Positions 33,701 through 44,349 of a stretch of 64,000 bases of DNA are shown here, in pieces. The notes below the pieces were generated by a model. The model made no database searches and was not told the DNA's origin. It was given only the letters and a program-made list of their open reading frames with translations. Within the stretch, counting starts at the first letter, position 1, and the number at the start of each line of letters is the position of its first letter. Origin of the DNA: Schistocephalus solidus (Eukaryota > Platyhelminthes > Cestoda > Diphyllobothriidea > Diphyllobothriidae); NCBI GenBank assembly GCA_017591395.1, contig WEDG01004562.1, forward strand, positions 153,651-217,650. The letters are read 5' to 3'. Both the position numbers and the translations under genes were made by a program.

Positions 33701-35488
33701 ACGCAAACCTCAAAGGCTTCATCGATACCTGAGCCTGTGGCGGCCGACATTTGAAAATGCAGGATATTCTGATGGAAAGCCCAGGCTGCTATTTCAACAT
33801 CTGATACACTGCGCATTCGTTTGTCAATCTAAAAATAATATATCTTTAAAAATATTAAAGATTTGGTTGAATCGTCATCATATTTCGCAATTTACTACAG
33901 CTTTCCTAATTGAAAATTTTATAAATATTGTATTATGACCTGTTAAAAGTGCCTGTAAGGGACTGTTTAATCATTGCACGCGTTCATGCGTTTTTCAATT
34001 TTCTGCCAAATGAATTGTCTAATGGTCAAAGTTTGGAGCTAAAAGGTTACTTTATATAGCAAAACCTATTTTGCCAAACGCATAAAAGTTAAGGATAAAT
34101 TTCAAGGAAACTAAATTACCAAATATTATGTGGGACTAACCGCTGTCCGCATTGCTTCCAAGAAACGGAATGACTTTCAAAATGGAGTAAAAATCACGCA
34201 AAATTCTCTCAGTCATGAATTTGAACGTATAATCACAAGTGGATTAATAAGAGCCTGAAGCAGAATATACCCATATTCATACTGACAATGCACAACGTCA
34301 CTTTTACTTTTAGATCTAGGGCATAGTGTGCATGAACTATTATACTTTCTTTTTATGATTTTCATACATAAAGTTGCGTAACATGTACCAATTATTTGTC
34401 AAATCGGAAAGCATAAGACTTCAGTGATACATTTTACATGGCATTGTCGAAAATATGGTTTCAGCTTCTTGCAAGTAACGTGGGATTGCTCCGTTCACCG
34501 GCTTCATGCATATTTACTTCCGATGTATTTCACATTACGCTCAAGCAGTTAGTCAGTTAGTGCAAAGTGCACCAATTGACGTTGATCCGTCCTGCTCGTT
34601 CGGTTACCCACCAATAAACAGTCAGTTTAAAATTTTATCACCATACATAGGCAAATGGCATTTACAGCATGCCAAATATTATTGTTTTAGCAAGAAACTT
34701 TGGTGTTTCCGGACAAAGGAAAAATTTTTTTCTTCATAGAGGGGTAAAGGGACAGTTAGTGTGAATGCACTGAGGAAACCTCTCTCAAACTATCATCAAC
34801 CTTCGCTACTTATTGGCTCTAACACAAGGCCACACGAAATAATAACGCTATTTGCTATAATGATAGTAGTAATTATTCTTGCCGTTATTGCAGTAAAAGG
34901 CATTTATTAAATTTGCGGGACTCTGTTTTGCAATAACTTCAAGACTAGCGATGTTAATAGAAGTAATCATAATAATGGCACTAATAGCAAAAATATTAAT
35001 GGTCTATTAAAAAAATTTGATTTGACTTACTTTATTTGCGAAAAGATAAAACAATAAATCATCTGAATGACGACTTCGGTTGCCTTCCAAAAGAACCTCG
35101 TCAATCCATTTATGCAAATTGACAAAACTATGTCGATTAGTAATGTCGAACACCAAGAAGACGGCTTGAATATCTTTGTAAAATTCATTCCTGATCTCAA
35201 GAAAGATATCGTGTCCTGAGGTGTCAAAAATGTGCGCAGTATAATCAAAACTGCCTAATTTTGTTCTTAAAAGTTAAATTAATTTATCAGCCTTACATCT
35301 TCATACCGTAATCGATGCCTATCGTTGGACTGTAGGAATCTTTAAATCGGCGTTCGCAGAATCTCTTAATAATACTTGTCTATTTCAATTTAGTTAGGAA
35401 TCAAATGCGTTTTTGTTCTAACCTTGCCTGTTTTCGCATCACCTAGACTAAGGATTTTGAATGTAACTTCAGAACTTTTTGACGTCAT
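24710..35488 (-). CDS. DNAJC27: DnaJ homolog subfamily C member 27, Rab-like GTPase with J domain (six exons)
   Basis: Minus-strand exons: 35488-35423, 35379-35297, 35265-35031, 33828-33709, 31957-31738, 24890-24710. Introns are 43, 31, 1202, 1751 and 6847 nt. The product of about 301 residues (human 273) is a Rab-like small GTPase with a C-terminal J domain. GTPase motifs in order: GDAKTGKT (P-loop, split by intron 1), PTIGIDYG (switch I), FDTSGH (DxxG with His where Ras has Gln, as in this family), FANK-ID (NKxD, split by intron 3), MSAATG. Exon 5 carries a linker. Exon 6 gives [15 protein letters not shown] with an intact HPD for Hsp70 stimulation. The exon 4 donor (GTTTGC) is weak. Exon 5 lacks one base for frame continuity; a sixth A in its A-run would restore it. 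The family is linked to MEK/ERK signalling in vertebrates (known); its worm role is not inferable here. Confidence 0.92.
25841..26625 (+). pseudogene. APE endonuclease domain of the RTE-like element
   Basis: Starts at [12 protein letters not shown], then [51 protein letters not shown] and [20 protein letters not shown]. The GDFN catalytic block is intact. The C-terminal D-H motif reads DYR (His to Tyr), which should abolish nicking. The frame changes at least three times (near 25970, 26025 and 26205), and two in-frame stops, TAG at 26467 and TGA near 26551, sit where the family has tryptophan. Function in intact elements: nicking target DNA to prime reverse transcription. Confidence 0.8.
26690..28590 (+). 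pseudogene. Reverse transcriptase of the RTE-like element
   Basis: Past a deletion and frame change near 26895, one frame runs through [74 protein letters not shown] (motif A), a motif B with QDC for the usual QGC, and [10 protein letters not shown] (intact FADD catalytic motif), then [16 protein letters not shown] and [13 protein letters not shown] C-terminal blocks. The frame is open except for stops near 26966, 26972, 27524, 27674, 28148 and 28583, at least two fitting CGA to TGA or CAA to TAA changes. The rest of the coding frame is well preserved, so the copy is moderately young. Confidence 0.85.
28667..29896 (+). pseudogene. C-terminal C2H2 zinc-finger array of the RTE-like element
   Basis: In frame with the RT: a degenerate finger ([20 protein letters not shown] then Cys), then [21 protein letters not shown] and [21 protein letters not shown], both canonical C-x2-C-x12-H-x3-H. 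After a stop at 29456 four more finger remnants follow in shifted frames, the last being [21 protein letters not shown] with its stop at about 29892. Fingers alternate between an [10 protein letters not shown] type and an [10 protein letters not shown] type, separated by Thr/Pro/Ser-rich linkers. Zinc fingers here may bind element RNA or target DNA (inference). Confidence 0.8.
30083..30599. repeat. ~120-bp direct repeat, period ~395 bp
   Basis: 30083-30203 recurs at 30478-30599, sharing TTGGAAGGYTGCCAA, GTGTGGAGTGRCTGACTGGTGG, TGAGAGTCAG and ATGGCTCCTTCTTAA. A third partial copy of the last block is at about 30023. It lies just 3' of the RTE-like element inside the DNAJC27 intron and could be a tandemly repeated 5' region of another element. 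The 172-codon minus-strand ORF across it has no family resemblance. Confidence 0.65.
30620..31737. other. DNAJC27 intron 5, remaining part
   Basis: GC-rich at 30620-30790 with a GGAGAAGGAGGAG tract, then AT-rich. No exon or repeat family is recognised. Confidence 0.4.
31958..35030. other. DNAJC27 introns 3 and 4, AT-rich
   Basis: Apart from exon 4 (33709-33828) this stretch is AT-rich intronic DNA. No additional exon, repeat or RNA gene is recognised. Confidence 0.5.
35266..35296 (-). other. DNAJC27: 31-nt micro-intron in DNAJC27
   Basis: GTAAGG to TTTTAAG, 31 nt. Choosing this acceptor (rather than the GGCAG 12 nt later) gives exactly the human spacing between YG in switch I and the xxxGH motif (23 residues each), which supports it. 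Confidence 0.75.
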
Positions 35489-36540
35489 TTACCATATGCT
35501 ATTTTATCGCGCACAATGACTTTAATTAACCCGCGATTAATATCACGATTCTTAGGTCAACGTTGCATGGTGTACGGAAGTCGAGTCAGGCCAATACCAG
35601 TCCGCAAATTAACGCGAAAAACGTTACCCGTATTTAAGGTTATTTTTTAAAAATTGAGAATTAATACACCCATACATTATTGTCATCTATTCAACGAGGA
35701 GCTGAATGATATTGAAGTCAACCTTGACATCAATGCAATTCTCAACGTTGATTCAAAGAAAGGAAAGTTCTTTGGTGTATAGGTTTGTTGCACAAAGTAA
35801 CTGATACATCTTTGATGAGGCAGTGCTAGCTCTATATCTAATTGGTGCCTTTTATCTTCTGCTTCGCGCGGATCCTTTCGGCGGATGTATAATATTTCAG
35901 ATCTGTGGTATGGTCAGTACATCAAAAGGTTTCGAGTTTCGGAGATGTGAATAAATGCGTAACAGAACTTAATTTACATCTCAACTTTCATTTTACAACT
36001 TTAGGCCATGCATTTGCTACTACTGCCAGTGCTTACAGAAGAAACCAGGAAATTTCTCTGATTTTACGTGCACCTCTTACCTGCGAGGTCATCCACACAA
36101 GATTAGACGCGTAAGCGCGTGCCAAGATCTAGATAAGTTGAACTTTGGTCCTGTGCTTTGCCACCGAGCGAGAAGATGTTGGCTGACCCCCTTTTTTATT
36201 GTAAATTTAGGACCGATGACATAATATTTGTTAAAAATAATCTTTCACAAATCATATTTTCAGGTAGCCTTATAAAAACGTTATCGTTGTTTGATATCCG
36301 TACGTACTGTTTCACATAAAACAACAATTTTTCGTTTGAACTTGTGAAATATTTTTATCTGAAAACATTGCTAATTTTTCAGATGTAAATTGACTGTAAG
36401 TAAGCAAAAAATACTGTTTATTAGTAGGGTCATTCGGGACCGTTGCGCTTCAGTATACGTATGAAATGTCAGAGGAGTGAATCCACTTCCTTCGAGGTCT
36501 TAACTTAAACCGAAATTTATCATTAACAAAATTAATTTTT
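35489..36540. other. Upstream region of DNAJC27, no recognised feature
   Basis: This should contain the DNAJC27 promoter, but no TATA box or initiator could be assigned with confidence. Short ORFs show no family motifs. Confidence 0.35.
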
Positions 36541-36559
36541 TCTATAAATTTTGAAGACT

Positions 36560-38005
36560 GGTACCCCGTACTAAAATTGAAAAAATCCAAAGACATTTTA
36601 CTCGGAAAATGTTATCTACGCACCTTCAACTACCTCCTAATCGAATAGCTATCAGCTAACTTAAATAAAATTGTGATGGGTTCGGAGACTGGAAACTGGC
36701 TTTTGCCTTCTTTTCCGCTTTTAAACTAGTTCAAATATTCCCTGATTTTCAACAATTACCTCGTTTGTCGTCCGTCCTACCTATGAATTCTTTAATGATT
36801 ATACCTCCACCTATATCCTTCAATTCTATATGCTCTCTGTTCTTTGCTTCAGGCTAATGTCTTCTTTCAAATAACCTGCAAATCGATTTAGGGTTATCAA
36901 ATAACCTGTCTGATTTCAAACGAAGACTGTATATCTATCATAGCACTGATTCGATTAACCTTTTTTCCTCATCCTTTCCGATCAGCTTTCTCAATGACAC
37001 TGAGAAAGTACCGTCGGGAATTTATAAGATCATCTTCAAATTATGTTTCCATGCATCGTCTTTCCCGCGAACTAAGATGTCGTTATAACCCAGCCCTCAG
37101 TAAATTAATCGTCAAAATTTGGGTCATATTTAAACGCTCATCTTAATGCACGTCCGATTGGTTTGCCAATAACCATCAACAAAATGCCAAGCTGACAACT
37201 TAGATGTGCAGGCCACAGATAAATCGTCGATTCTCTTGTGAAATAGCATCCCTGAGTGCACTTGTTTTCTTCTTACACAATTGCCGGATCTCCTTTTACC
37301 TTTTCCTGAAACGGTCAGAAGCAACCTACTATGCTGCTTCGTCTCCCCTCGCGTAACAGTTGTGTGTCTCTCACACGTTTTTTAAATTCTGACCTTAGCA
37401 TTCGTGTTTCGTCCCGACTTAATTTCTAGCATCCTTGTGAATTATCGAAATCAGCAATGAGAGTATCATGGTCGCTTCTCTGGCAATTCTACAATGAACT
37501 TCACGATATCTGCGGTTTTTTCTCTTTCGACCCTAAGCGTTCTGATTATGCACGCGAAAGTTTCCCCCGTCAAGCACAGTTAACGGTTACCCTCATAGCT
37601 AGTCGATATGCATTATGATCACACCTGCGGTGGTGAAAAGAAGCCCCTTTCGTAACATGGTTTCCTCCACGATAGTGAGCATTTTGAACCCTCATATGCT
37701 CTCATCAGCATGCCGGTCCTAGCCTGATGCGTATGTTTTCTCCCTCAAGCGACAGTTCTTTTCTCCTTTAAATCCCACAAACTCCATCCAAGATGTGCCT
37801 CTTCCAGTAAACTGCCAAAGATTTTTTTCACTGTCTGCTCTTTTATCTAATTTTATTTACCAAAATGATTTGTGTCATTTGTTACCGCCAAGATGCTTAC
37901 CGACTGTTAATAACTTAACTGTATGGGGCTGCGTATTTGTTTTATTTTTTCTAAGGAGAGTGCCCTTCTGGGAACCCAAATAAAAATATATCTATCTATC
38001 TATCA
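36560..38005 (+). mobile_element. Non-LTR retrotransposon 3' fragment (family of 49.2-51.0 kb)
   Basis: KIEKIQRHFTRKML near 36575 and GFGDWKLAFAFFSAFKLVQIF near 36685 match the post-RT region of the minus-strand copy at 49.2-51.0 kb (IEKVQRHFTW and GFGDWKLASASFIALIIVQIF). The 3' end is marked by AATAAA (37980-37985) followed by a (TATC)4 tail at 37989-38004. Many stops; not functional. Confidence 0.6.
37989..38004 (+). repeat. (TATC)4 3' tail of non-LTR element
   Basis: Four TATC units directly after AATAAA; a typical microsatellite-like terminus of a non-LTR retrotransposon. Confidence 0.7.
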
Positions 38006-39435
38006 TCTTCAGACAAATGGGAGACGTACACATGACAGCTAGCTCTTAACAATGCCTAACACAGGATGCATTGGTTGGCATAATTTTATGTCAATAGGCT
38101 CCACTGCTTTCATTGATCCGGTCGATGGTGGCTGTGTTCGCTTCCACCTGACCTCGAGAAATTTGTGTACATGTTAAATTTGCCTGAAGACGAACTTGAG
38201 TACCCGACTCAAAAATTTCGAAAGTAAAGTTAGTTTGTTCCTGTTAAGTCCAAAAGGAGGAGGTTAAAGTGGTTCCAAGGACAATCCTTGATTCAACGTA
38301 GCACACGAGTAAAGCCTTGGCTTACCTGTCGAACCGTTTTTTTATCTTTTTTTGCGCCTGCTTCGGTGTGCACGTGAAAGCCTGGCGCACGCGTGTGAGG
38401 CACATCTGGGCGTCCTGGATATTAGGCCAAATCCCGATTGGCTGCCCGAGTATTCCCCTTAGATCGATAGCTTCCTGCTGAATTCTGATTTGATGACGTT
38501 GCTTCCCAAGCAGGCAAAGCGCACCACTTGTTTTTTTTTTCGCGCAGGTTTATCTCGTTTTCTCCTCCGGGCGCAAGTGGACTTAAGCAGGAAGCTGTCA
38601 CGCTTTCTGCTCAGTTATTGTATAACCCCAAACTGCTCACCTGGTTCTCGGCCCGCAGCATTGATGTTCAAGAGGCAGTTACGCACACGGCTCGATTGGA
38701 TTACTCCTTAAATGCATGATAAAATCACTGAGCAATAGGTGAAGATGGAAGCACGATATGATGCGCACACGTGACTTTGAGTCTTCTTGCCTAAGAAAGT
38801 GTCTACACGAGACTGGAACACGAAGTGAACTGGTATCAAGCGAAAGTTCAAATGAGTGAGTGACAGATCGTAGAATTGGCGTTAGAAGGTGGGAGAATTG
38901 TGCGTCGACATTTGGACAAAGTTTGAAGCCGATCTGACACAGAAAGTGAAGAATTTGGTAAGTGCGCACTGCCAGCAACCCTTGATGTTGATTCTGGCGT
39001 CCCAAGAACGAAATATCTACGGCCTTTACTTTCTAAAACACCGTTATCCGAGGTGTCTATTTTTCACCTTCCTTCCTCCCCGTTCAGCAGTAACGTAGAG
39101 GTAGAGGAACCAGTAACACCACGAAATAGCGCAAAGTTCGTTGATACCGCCCTGAGAAGGCTGACCTGAACCCGTTAACCCGTCCAATGACAAGGCAACA
39201 CGACAAAACAAGACAACGACAAAGCGTGACAAGGCAACTTTCAAGGTCATGTATGCATGGGGAGACCACCTTTGTTTTGAATGGTCACCCTTTGGTCTAT
39301 GAAATCCCTACTTTGCCATATAACCTGCTGTGTATCCTAAGACTCCTCACTTGGGCTGTTTCCCCGTCCTCAATTCACATTCTGTATACAATCAGCCTTC
39401 TGTATTGGATACGTAACGGTTCTGGAATGCTATTC
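38006..39435. other. No recognised feature
   Basis: Short ORFs on both strands without family motifs. Local composition is mixed, and the stretch is bounded by retrotransposon relics on both sides. Confidence 0.35.
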
Positions 39436-39439
39436 TGAA

Positions 39440-41420
39440 TATCCTCTATAACGACTGCCCACTGACGAGTGTCCATCAGAAAAGCGTCCTCGGTGGCATT
39501 AAAGCATCCTAGAAAGGGAAATTATCAGGAAGCATAAATTGGGGAGAAAATACTGCGAGTCTAACTAAGTCACATATTTTAACCTGTACAAAATACAGAG
39601 AAACAAACAAATGGAGCCTAATGTTGAAAATAGCTGGTGAATTCGAGAAGACTTTGCTGCAAAAGCCAACGCAGAATCCAAAGTTAATCTGCAGCTATTG
39701 ATGCACATGAGCAAAGAAAAGACATAAAATTCCGATGATTAAGACTACCGTTGGAATCGAAATTGGTGAAAATAGGAACAAAGTAGAGTTATTTTCACAA
39801 TTCTACCGCTCAGTCTACACAAACGACACAAAGTTCCTTCGTCCCTCCATGGAGGACTTGTCGACCCCAAGCATCAGCCACCTTCTGTTTTCAAAAGTTC
39901 TGATTCAAATGGAATTTAAGGAACTTAACGCGTCAAATCTTCAGGACCGGATGAGATTCCCCTCAAGCCTCTCAAAGAACATGACTGTGAACGTTATGTG
40001 TGTCTGTTAGTGTTCTTTCAAGGTTCATTTAACTCTGGAACACTTCCTACGGATTGGAAACTGGCGTATATAACTACCCTACACAAAAGCAGTAGCCGGA
40101 AGTCAGTGACAAATTACAGCCACCTAAGCTTGACATTTATCTTCGGCAAGATTATGGAGGTGATCAATAAGAGCGAATCGGTGCAATTCCTAGGGAGTCA
40201 TAATTTACTACTAAACTGTTAACACAGGTTTCAAAAAGAAAATCATATATGACTTATTTGCTGCAATCTATCCAGAGTTAGACCCGAGTATTACGATCGG
40301 TTGGCTGATTTTCGGCGTGCAGCGTGAAGCTACTAACTTGGTTACTGCTTCTTTACCCTAGACACCGTGTTTTCGAACGCATCACGACCAACTGGTCCTT
40401 CGGACACTCCTACGGAATCAACTGCAAGCCAATCGTCTACCTTCAAACCAAATCCTACTTATTAACTTATACTTGTCGTCGTTTTCCAATTAATGTATCG
40501 CTAATTTCTATCTTTTTATCACTACATCCAATATACGTTCTTTATCGCATTCCATCTTCTTGCGTTGGAAGTACTTAGACTTATATATTGTATGATGACG
40601 ATCGAACAGGATACGAATCTGCCCCACTTCAGGAAACAAACCCACCGAAGATCTATTTGTAGCTTCTGAAAGACCACTCTCATTGAAGGATATCAATCTT
40701 TCTTCAGAAATAGGAGAAAAACAGGACGCAACACCGAGCTCTTGAAGATTGGTACGCAATTCACTTCGCCTTCAATGACTTTCAAAAGGCATTCAACACT
40801 GTGCCGCACCAAAGATTGTTGTAAAAGCTAGAAGGATAAAGAATCAGGGCTAACCTCTCCAAATGGATTGAAAACTTCCTTGGGAATCAGTGCGAGGTTG
40901 TTTGCATCGGTCAAGAGAGGTCAATTTCTGTTTTAATCAAGAGTGGGGTTCCACAAGGTTCAGTAATAGGGCCAATTCTGTTCCTAATGTACGTGGACAA
41001 TTGTGTCAGAGACCTGGACTGGGAAGCAGCAATGTTTGCTGATGACATTAAACTCTGAAGTAGAATCCGGAGCTCTGCCGATGAAGATATACTACATACC
41101 AACCTACATCAGTTGTTGAGAAGTCGAGTCATTTGCTTTAGCGGTATAACGTCGATAAGTGTACAATACTTCGTTGAGGCAAGTCGTCTGGATCCACCGA
41201 CAGTAGAAGCTTCTTTCTCAACGGTACGGTCCTAAAAAACGTCGACACCGAAAAAGACCTTGATGCACTGACGAAAACAACTTTAAAACCGTCCTCTCAC
41301 TGCTCGAGAGTGGCAAACAGCGCAATGTCTGTGTTGCAGGTCAACATGGCCTTGCAAGAGTATTTGAGTGACATAAAAGGACAAGACGAAACAATTAGGG
41401 TTTTTAAACTTTTCCCGACT
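39440..41420 (+). pseudogene. CR1-like retrotransposon relic A (linker, RT, part of C-terminus)
   Basis: The EN-RT linker (RKYCESN-type block near 39540) aligns by eye with the minus copy at 54.4-54.86 kb. RT pieces follow: FGKIMEVI near 40140, FNDFQKAFNTVPHQRLL near 40763, SGVPQGSVIGPILFLMYVDN near 40942 and MFADDIKL near 41033 (intact FADD). It ends after LKPSSHC near 41300. Numerous frameshifts and stops. The endonuclease is absent. Confidence 0.75.
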
Positions 41421-41854
41421 AAATAAAAAAGATTTAGCTTTCTCTCAAAGAAATAGACCAAGGCCTTTTCATGTAATTTTGGAAAACAAACTTCAGATAG
41501 ACCTTCTACCGGAACGAACAGCAGGGAAGTCCCCGGTCACAGGGGCATTTTTTCAACCGGACTACACTGTACAAGAGACAATGAAATAGAGGGAGCTAAA
41601 AGCGGAATTTGAGAACTTGGAAGAACTGGTAATAAGGAACGAAGTACAAAAACACCTTCGGTGCAGGATACCCGTCATTCTGCTGAAAGTCAAACGGTTG
41701 GGCAACTAATACAATGCAAAAATCTTCACAAAATCAAGTTATTTTGCGGAAATATGCAAAAACTCTTGAATATAGACACATCATGTGCATATGTCGATTC
41801 AACGGCCAAAAATGAGGAAGGTGCCGAAATAGCCTGCTTGAAAAAGCAAGTTAG

Positions 41855-44340
41855 CTAAAATGTATCTATACTAATGTCCAAAGCCTGATCTCAAAATTAG
41901 ATGAGCTTAAGATAAACGTATGCAAACTTCACCAGATATAATCTCCATAACTGAAACGTGGCTCACCGTGAGGGTGGACAATCGTGAAGTATAACTCCTC
42001 GGTTTTCAGTTGTTCAGAAAGGATAGAGCGGGACGTCAAGATGGGTGTGTGCTGATTTATGTCAGACATGACCTGGTCGTGTCAGAATAAATGGAACAGC
42101 TCACGTGCGAAACTGAAGCAATCTGGCTTACCATCAGAACGCCGGGTTCCTAAGAACGCGAGATCCTGACAGTCTACTGACCACCAGGAAACGATCCACA
42201 TTCAGACAGTAGTCTGATAAACAATTCCGAAGCGTTTGCTTGTCGATGCGAAGTGCTGATTATGAGCAGCTTTAACGCCTCGAATATGGACTGGAATCTG
42301 AACTCGGCACCAGGCTTGGAATTAAACTTCAATCGCCAGCTCCTAGAAGCAATAACCAAACGCTTCCTAACTCATCACGTCTTGTCTCCAACAAGAATAC
42401 GCGAAAAAACATGTCAATTGTTCAAACCTTGTATTGAAAAAGAGTCTGAGAGCGTCGATGTTTTGAACTGTCTACCCCCACTGGGAAAAAGTGACCACGT
42501 AGTCCATCAGTGGGAATATTCGCTCTTCTCGCTCCGATCGAAGCATCACAGTAAAACGCAACATATTGTGTGGATATTTACCCAAATTAAAATTGATGTA
42601 CACTGTTTAGACTGGATGAAACATTCACCGGGTGTATTCTCGCGGGTTGGTTGGAAATTAAGGCCGTTTTACATGGACTTATCACCAGGTACTGCCCTAA
42701 TTCGAAAAAGAAGGTCACCAAAGGCCCCAATGGTTAACAACCAAACTGAGGAGATAAGTAAACCACAAGCGAATGCTGTGGCAAACTTATCTAAGGGAGA
42801 ATACATCTGAATCACTGACGAAGTACAAGACGCAGAGAAACAGGGTAAAAGGCCATGTTTAATAAGCCCACCAAAGTTTCTAGAGTAAGCTGATTAACCG
42901 TGCAGCGGAAAACCTGAAGCTCTTCTACAACTTAATTAGGTAGTTTACTCCAAACAAAAACCCACCCTTTTGTTATCAACGGATGAAGGTGTCGAACTTT
43001 GAAAGGACGAGGAAAAGGCTGAGCAGCCATCTCAGTTCTTTCAGTCACTTTTTACGAGAGAAGCCGATCTAATCGCTGATACCTATAATGTGGAAGAGAT
43101 CCCGACAATTGACTCATTGGCACTCACAGAACCTTTTGTTCTTCAGGAACTATTGAAGCTGGAAGAAACAAAATTGCGTGGTTCTGATGTAATGTTGATA
43201 AAGTTGTTGAAGGAGTTGTCAGAACCCTTGTATCTACTCTTCCGAGCCTTCCTCGCTACAGGCAGATTGCCACCCGACTGAGAGATTGCGTGGATTTCCC
43301 CAATGCATAAAAGTGGCAGCCGGGCTTCGGCAAATAACTACCGGCTGGTGTGTGTCACCTCCATATGTTGCAAGGTTATGGAGCGAATAATCAAATGTGA
43401 ACTGATGCAGTTTCTGGAGTTGCATCATATTTGCTCTGATGCGCAGCGCGTATTCCGCAGAGACAGATCCTGTTTAACATATTTGCTCTTCTGTCCGGAA
43501 CGATGGACCCGAGTGGTTGATGAGGGAATTTTGGTGCACGCAGTCTACATAGACTTTTACAAGGCCTTTGATAGTGTGCCTCACCAGTATCTCCTATACA
43601 ACCTCAACCGTATCGGGTTACGGGAAAAGCTTTTGAATTGGATTGAAAACTTATTGCTTGGGTGATCTAAGATTGTCCGTCTTGGCGATCAACAATAGGC
43701 GAAGATGGCGGCTGATAGTAGGATTCATCTGCGCACCATCCTTGGCCTTATGTTCTCTCTTTTATAACGTAATGACTGCGTGACTGGGTTTGAATTTGGC
43801 ACCACTATGTTTTCTGACGAGCTTTGAAAGGTCATCCACAACGAAGCTGATTAAACATATCTAAAGGCGATTTCACATTGACTAGAGCAATGATCGAACA
43901 ACTGGCTCCTCCCATTTGATGCTTTTAAGTGCAATATTTTACAACTCGGCAGAACAAACTCCATGCACCAGTGAATGTTTTATCTGAACCACACATGGCT
44001 ACGAGAGGTAGAGGCTCAGAAAAATCTAGGAGTATGGATTACGCCCTCACTGATGCCATCGTTTCATTGCTCAAAGTAACAAAATCCGCAATGTCAAGCT
44101 TGTATCTAATTAAGTTGGCGTTTGCAAAGTAAGACAAAGGGTGTTTTAATGAGGTCTTCGAGATGTTCGTGCGACCACAAGTGGAATTTTTCATACAATT
44201 CTGGAGAGAATGGGCTGTGTAAGACCACCTCACCGATGAGAAGGTCCAAAGACGTGCAACCAAGCTTAATCGAGGTCAAAGCCTTACGAGACAGGATTGT
44301 GCAATCTTGATCTGTTTTCTTTGGAACAAAGACAGCTACG
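41855..44340 (+). pseudogene. CR1-like retrotransposon relic B (endonuclease, RT, C-terminus)
   Basis: Endonuclease: SLISKLDELKINVC, PDIISITETWLTV, LGFQLFRKDRAGRQ, VLIYVRHDLVVSE, then FNASNMDWN (family GDFN-AP-x-I-DW; here SSFN, so a catalytic Asp is lost) and LGKSDHVV. RT: GSRASANNYRLVCVTSICCK, YIDFYKAFDSVPHQYLLYNL (motif A) and WIENLLLG, then decay through the region that should hold motif C. The C-terminal part is frameshifted around 44000-44300. It lies directly 3' of relic A in the same orientation, so these are two insertions or one broken element. Confidence 0.75.
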
Positions 44341-44349
44341 TGGGACCTA

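Noticed and set aside
35254..35265. Acceptor GGCAG at exon 3 of DNAJC27
   Set aside because: It is also in frame, but it would delete four residues relative to the family; the upstream TTTTAAG acceptor gives the exact family length.
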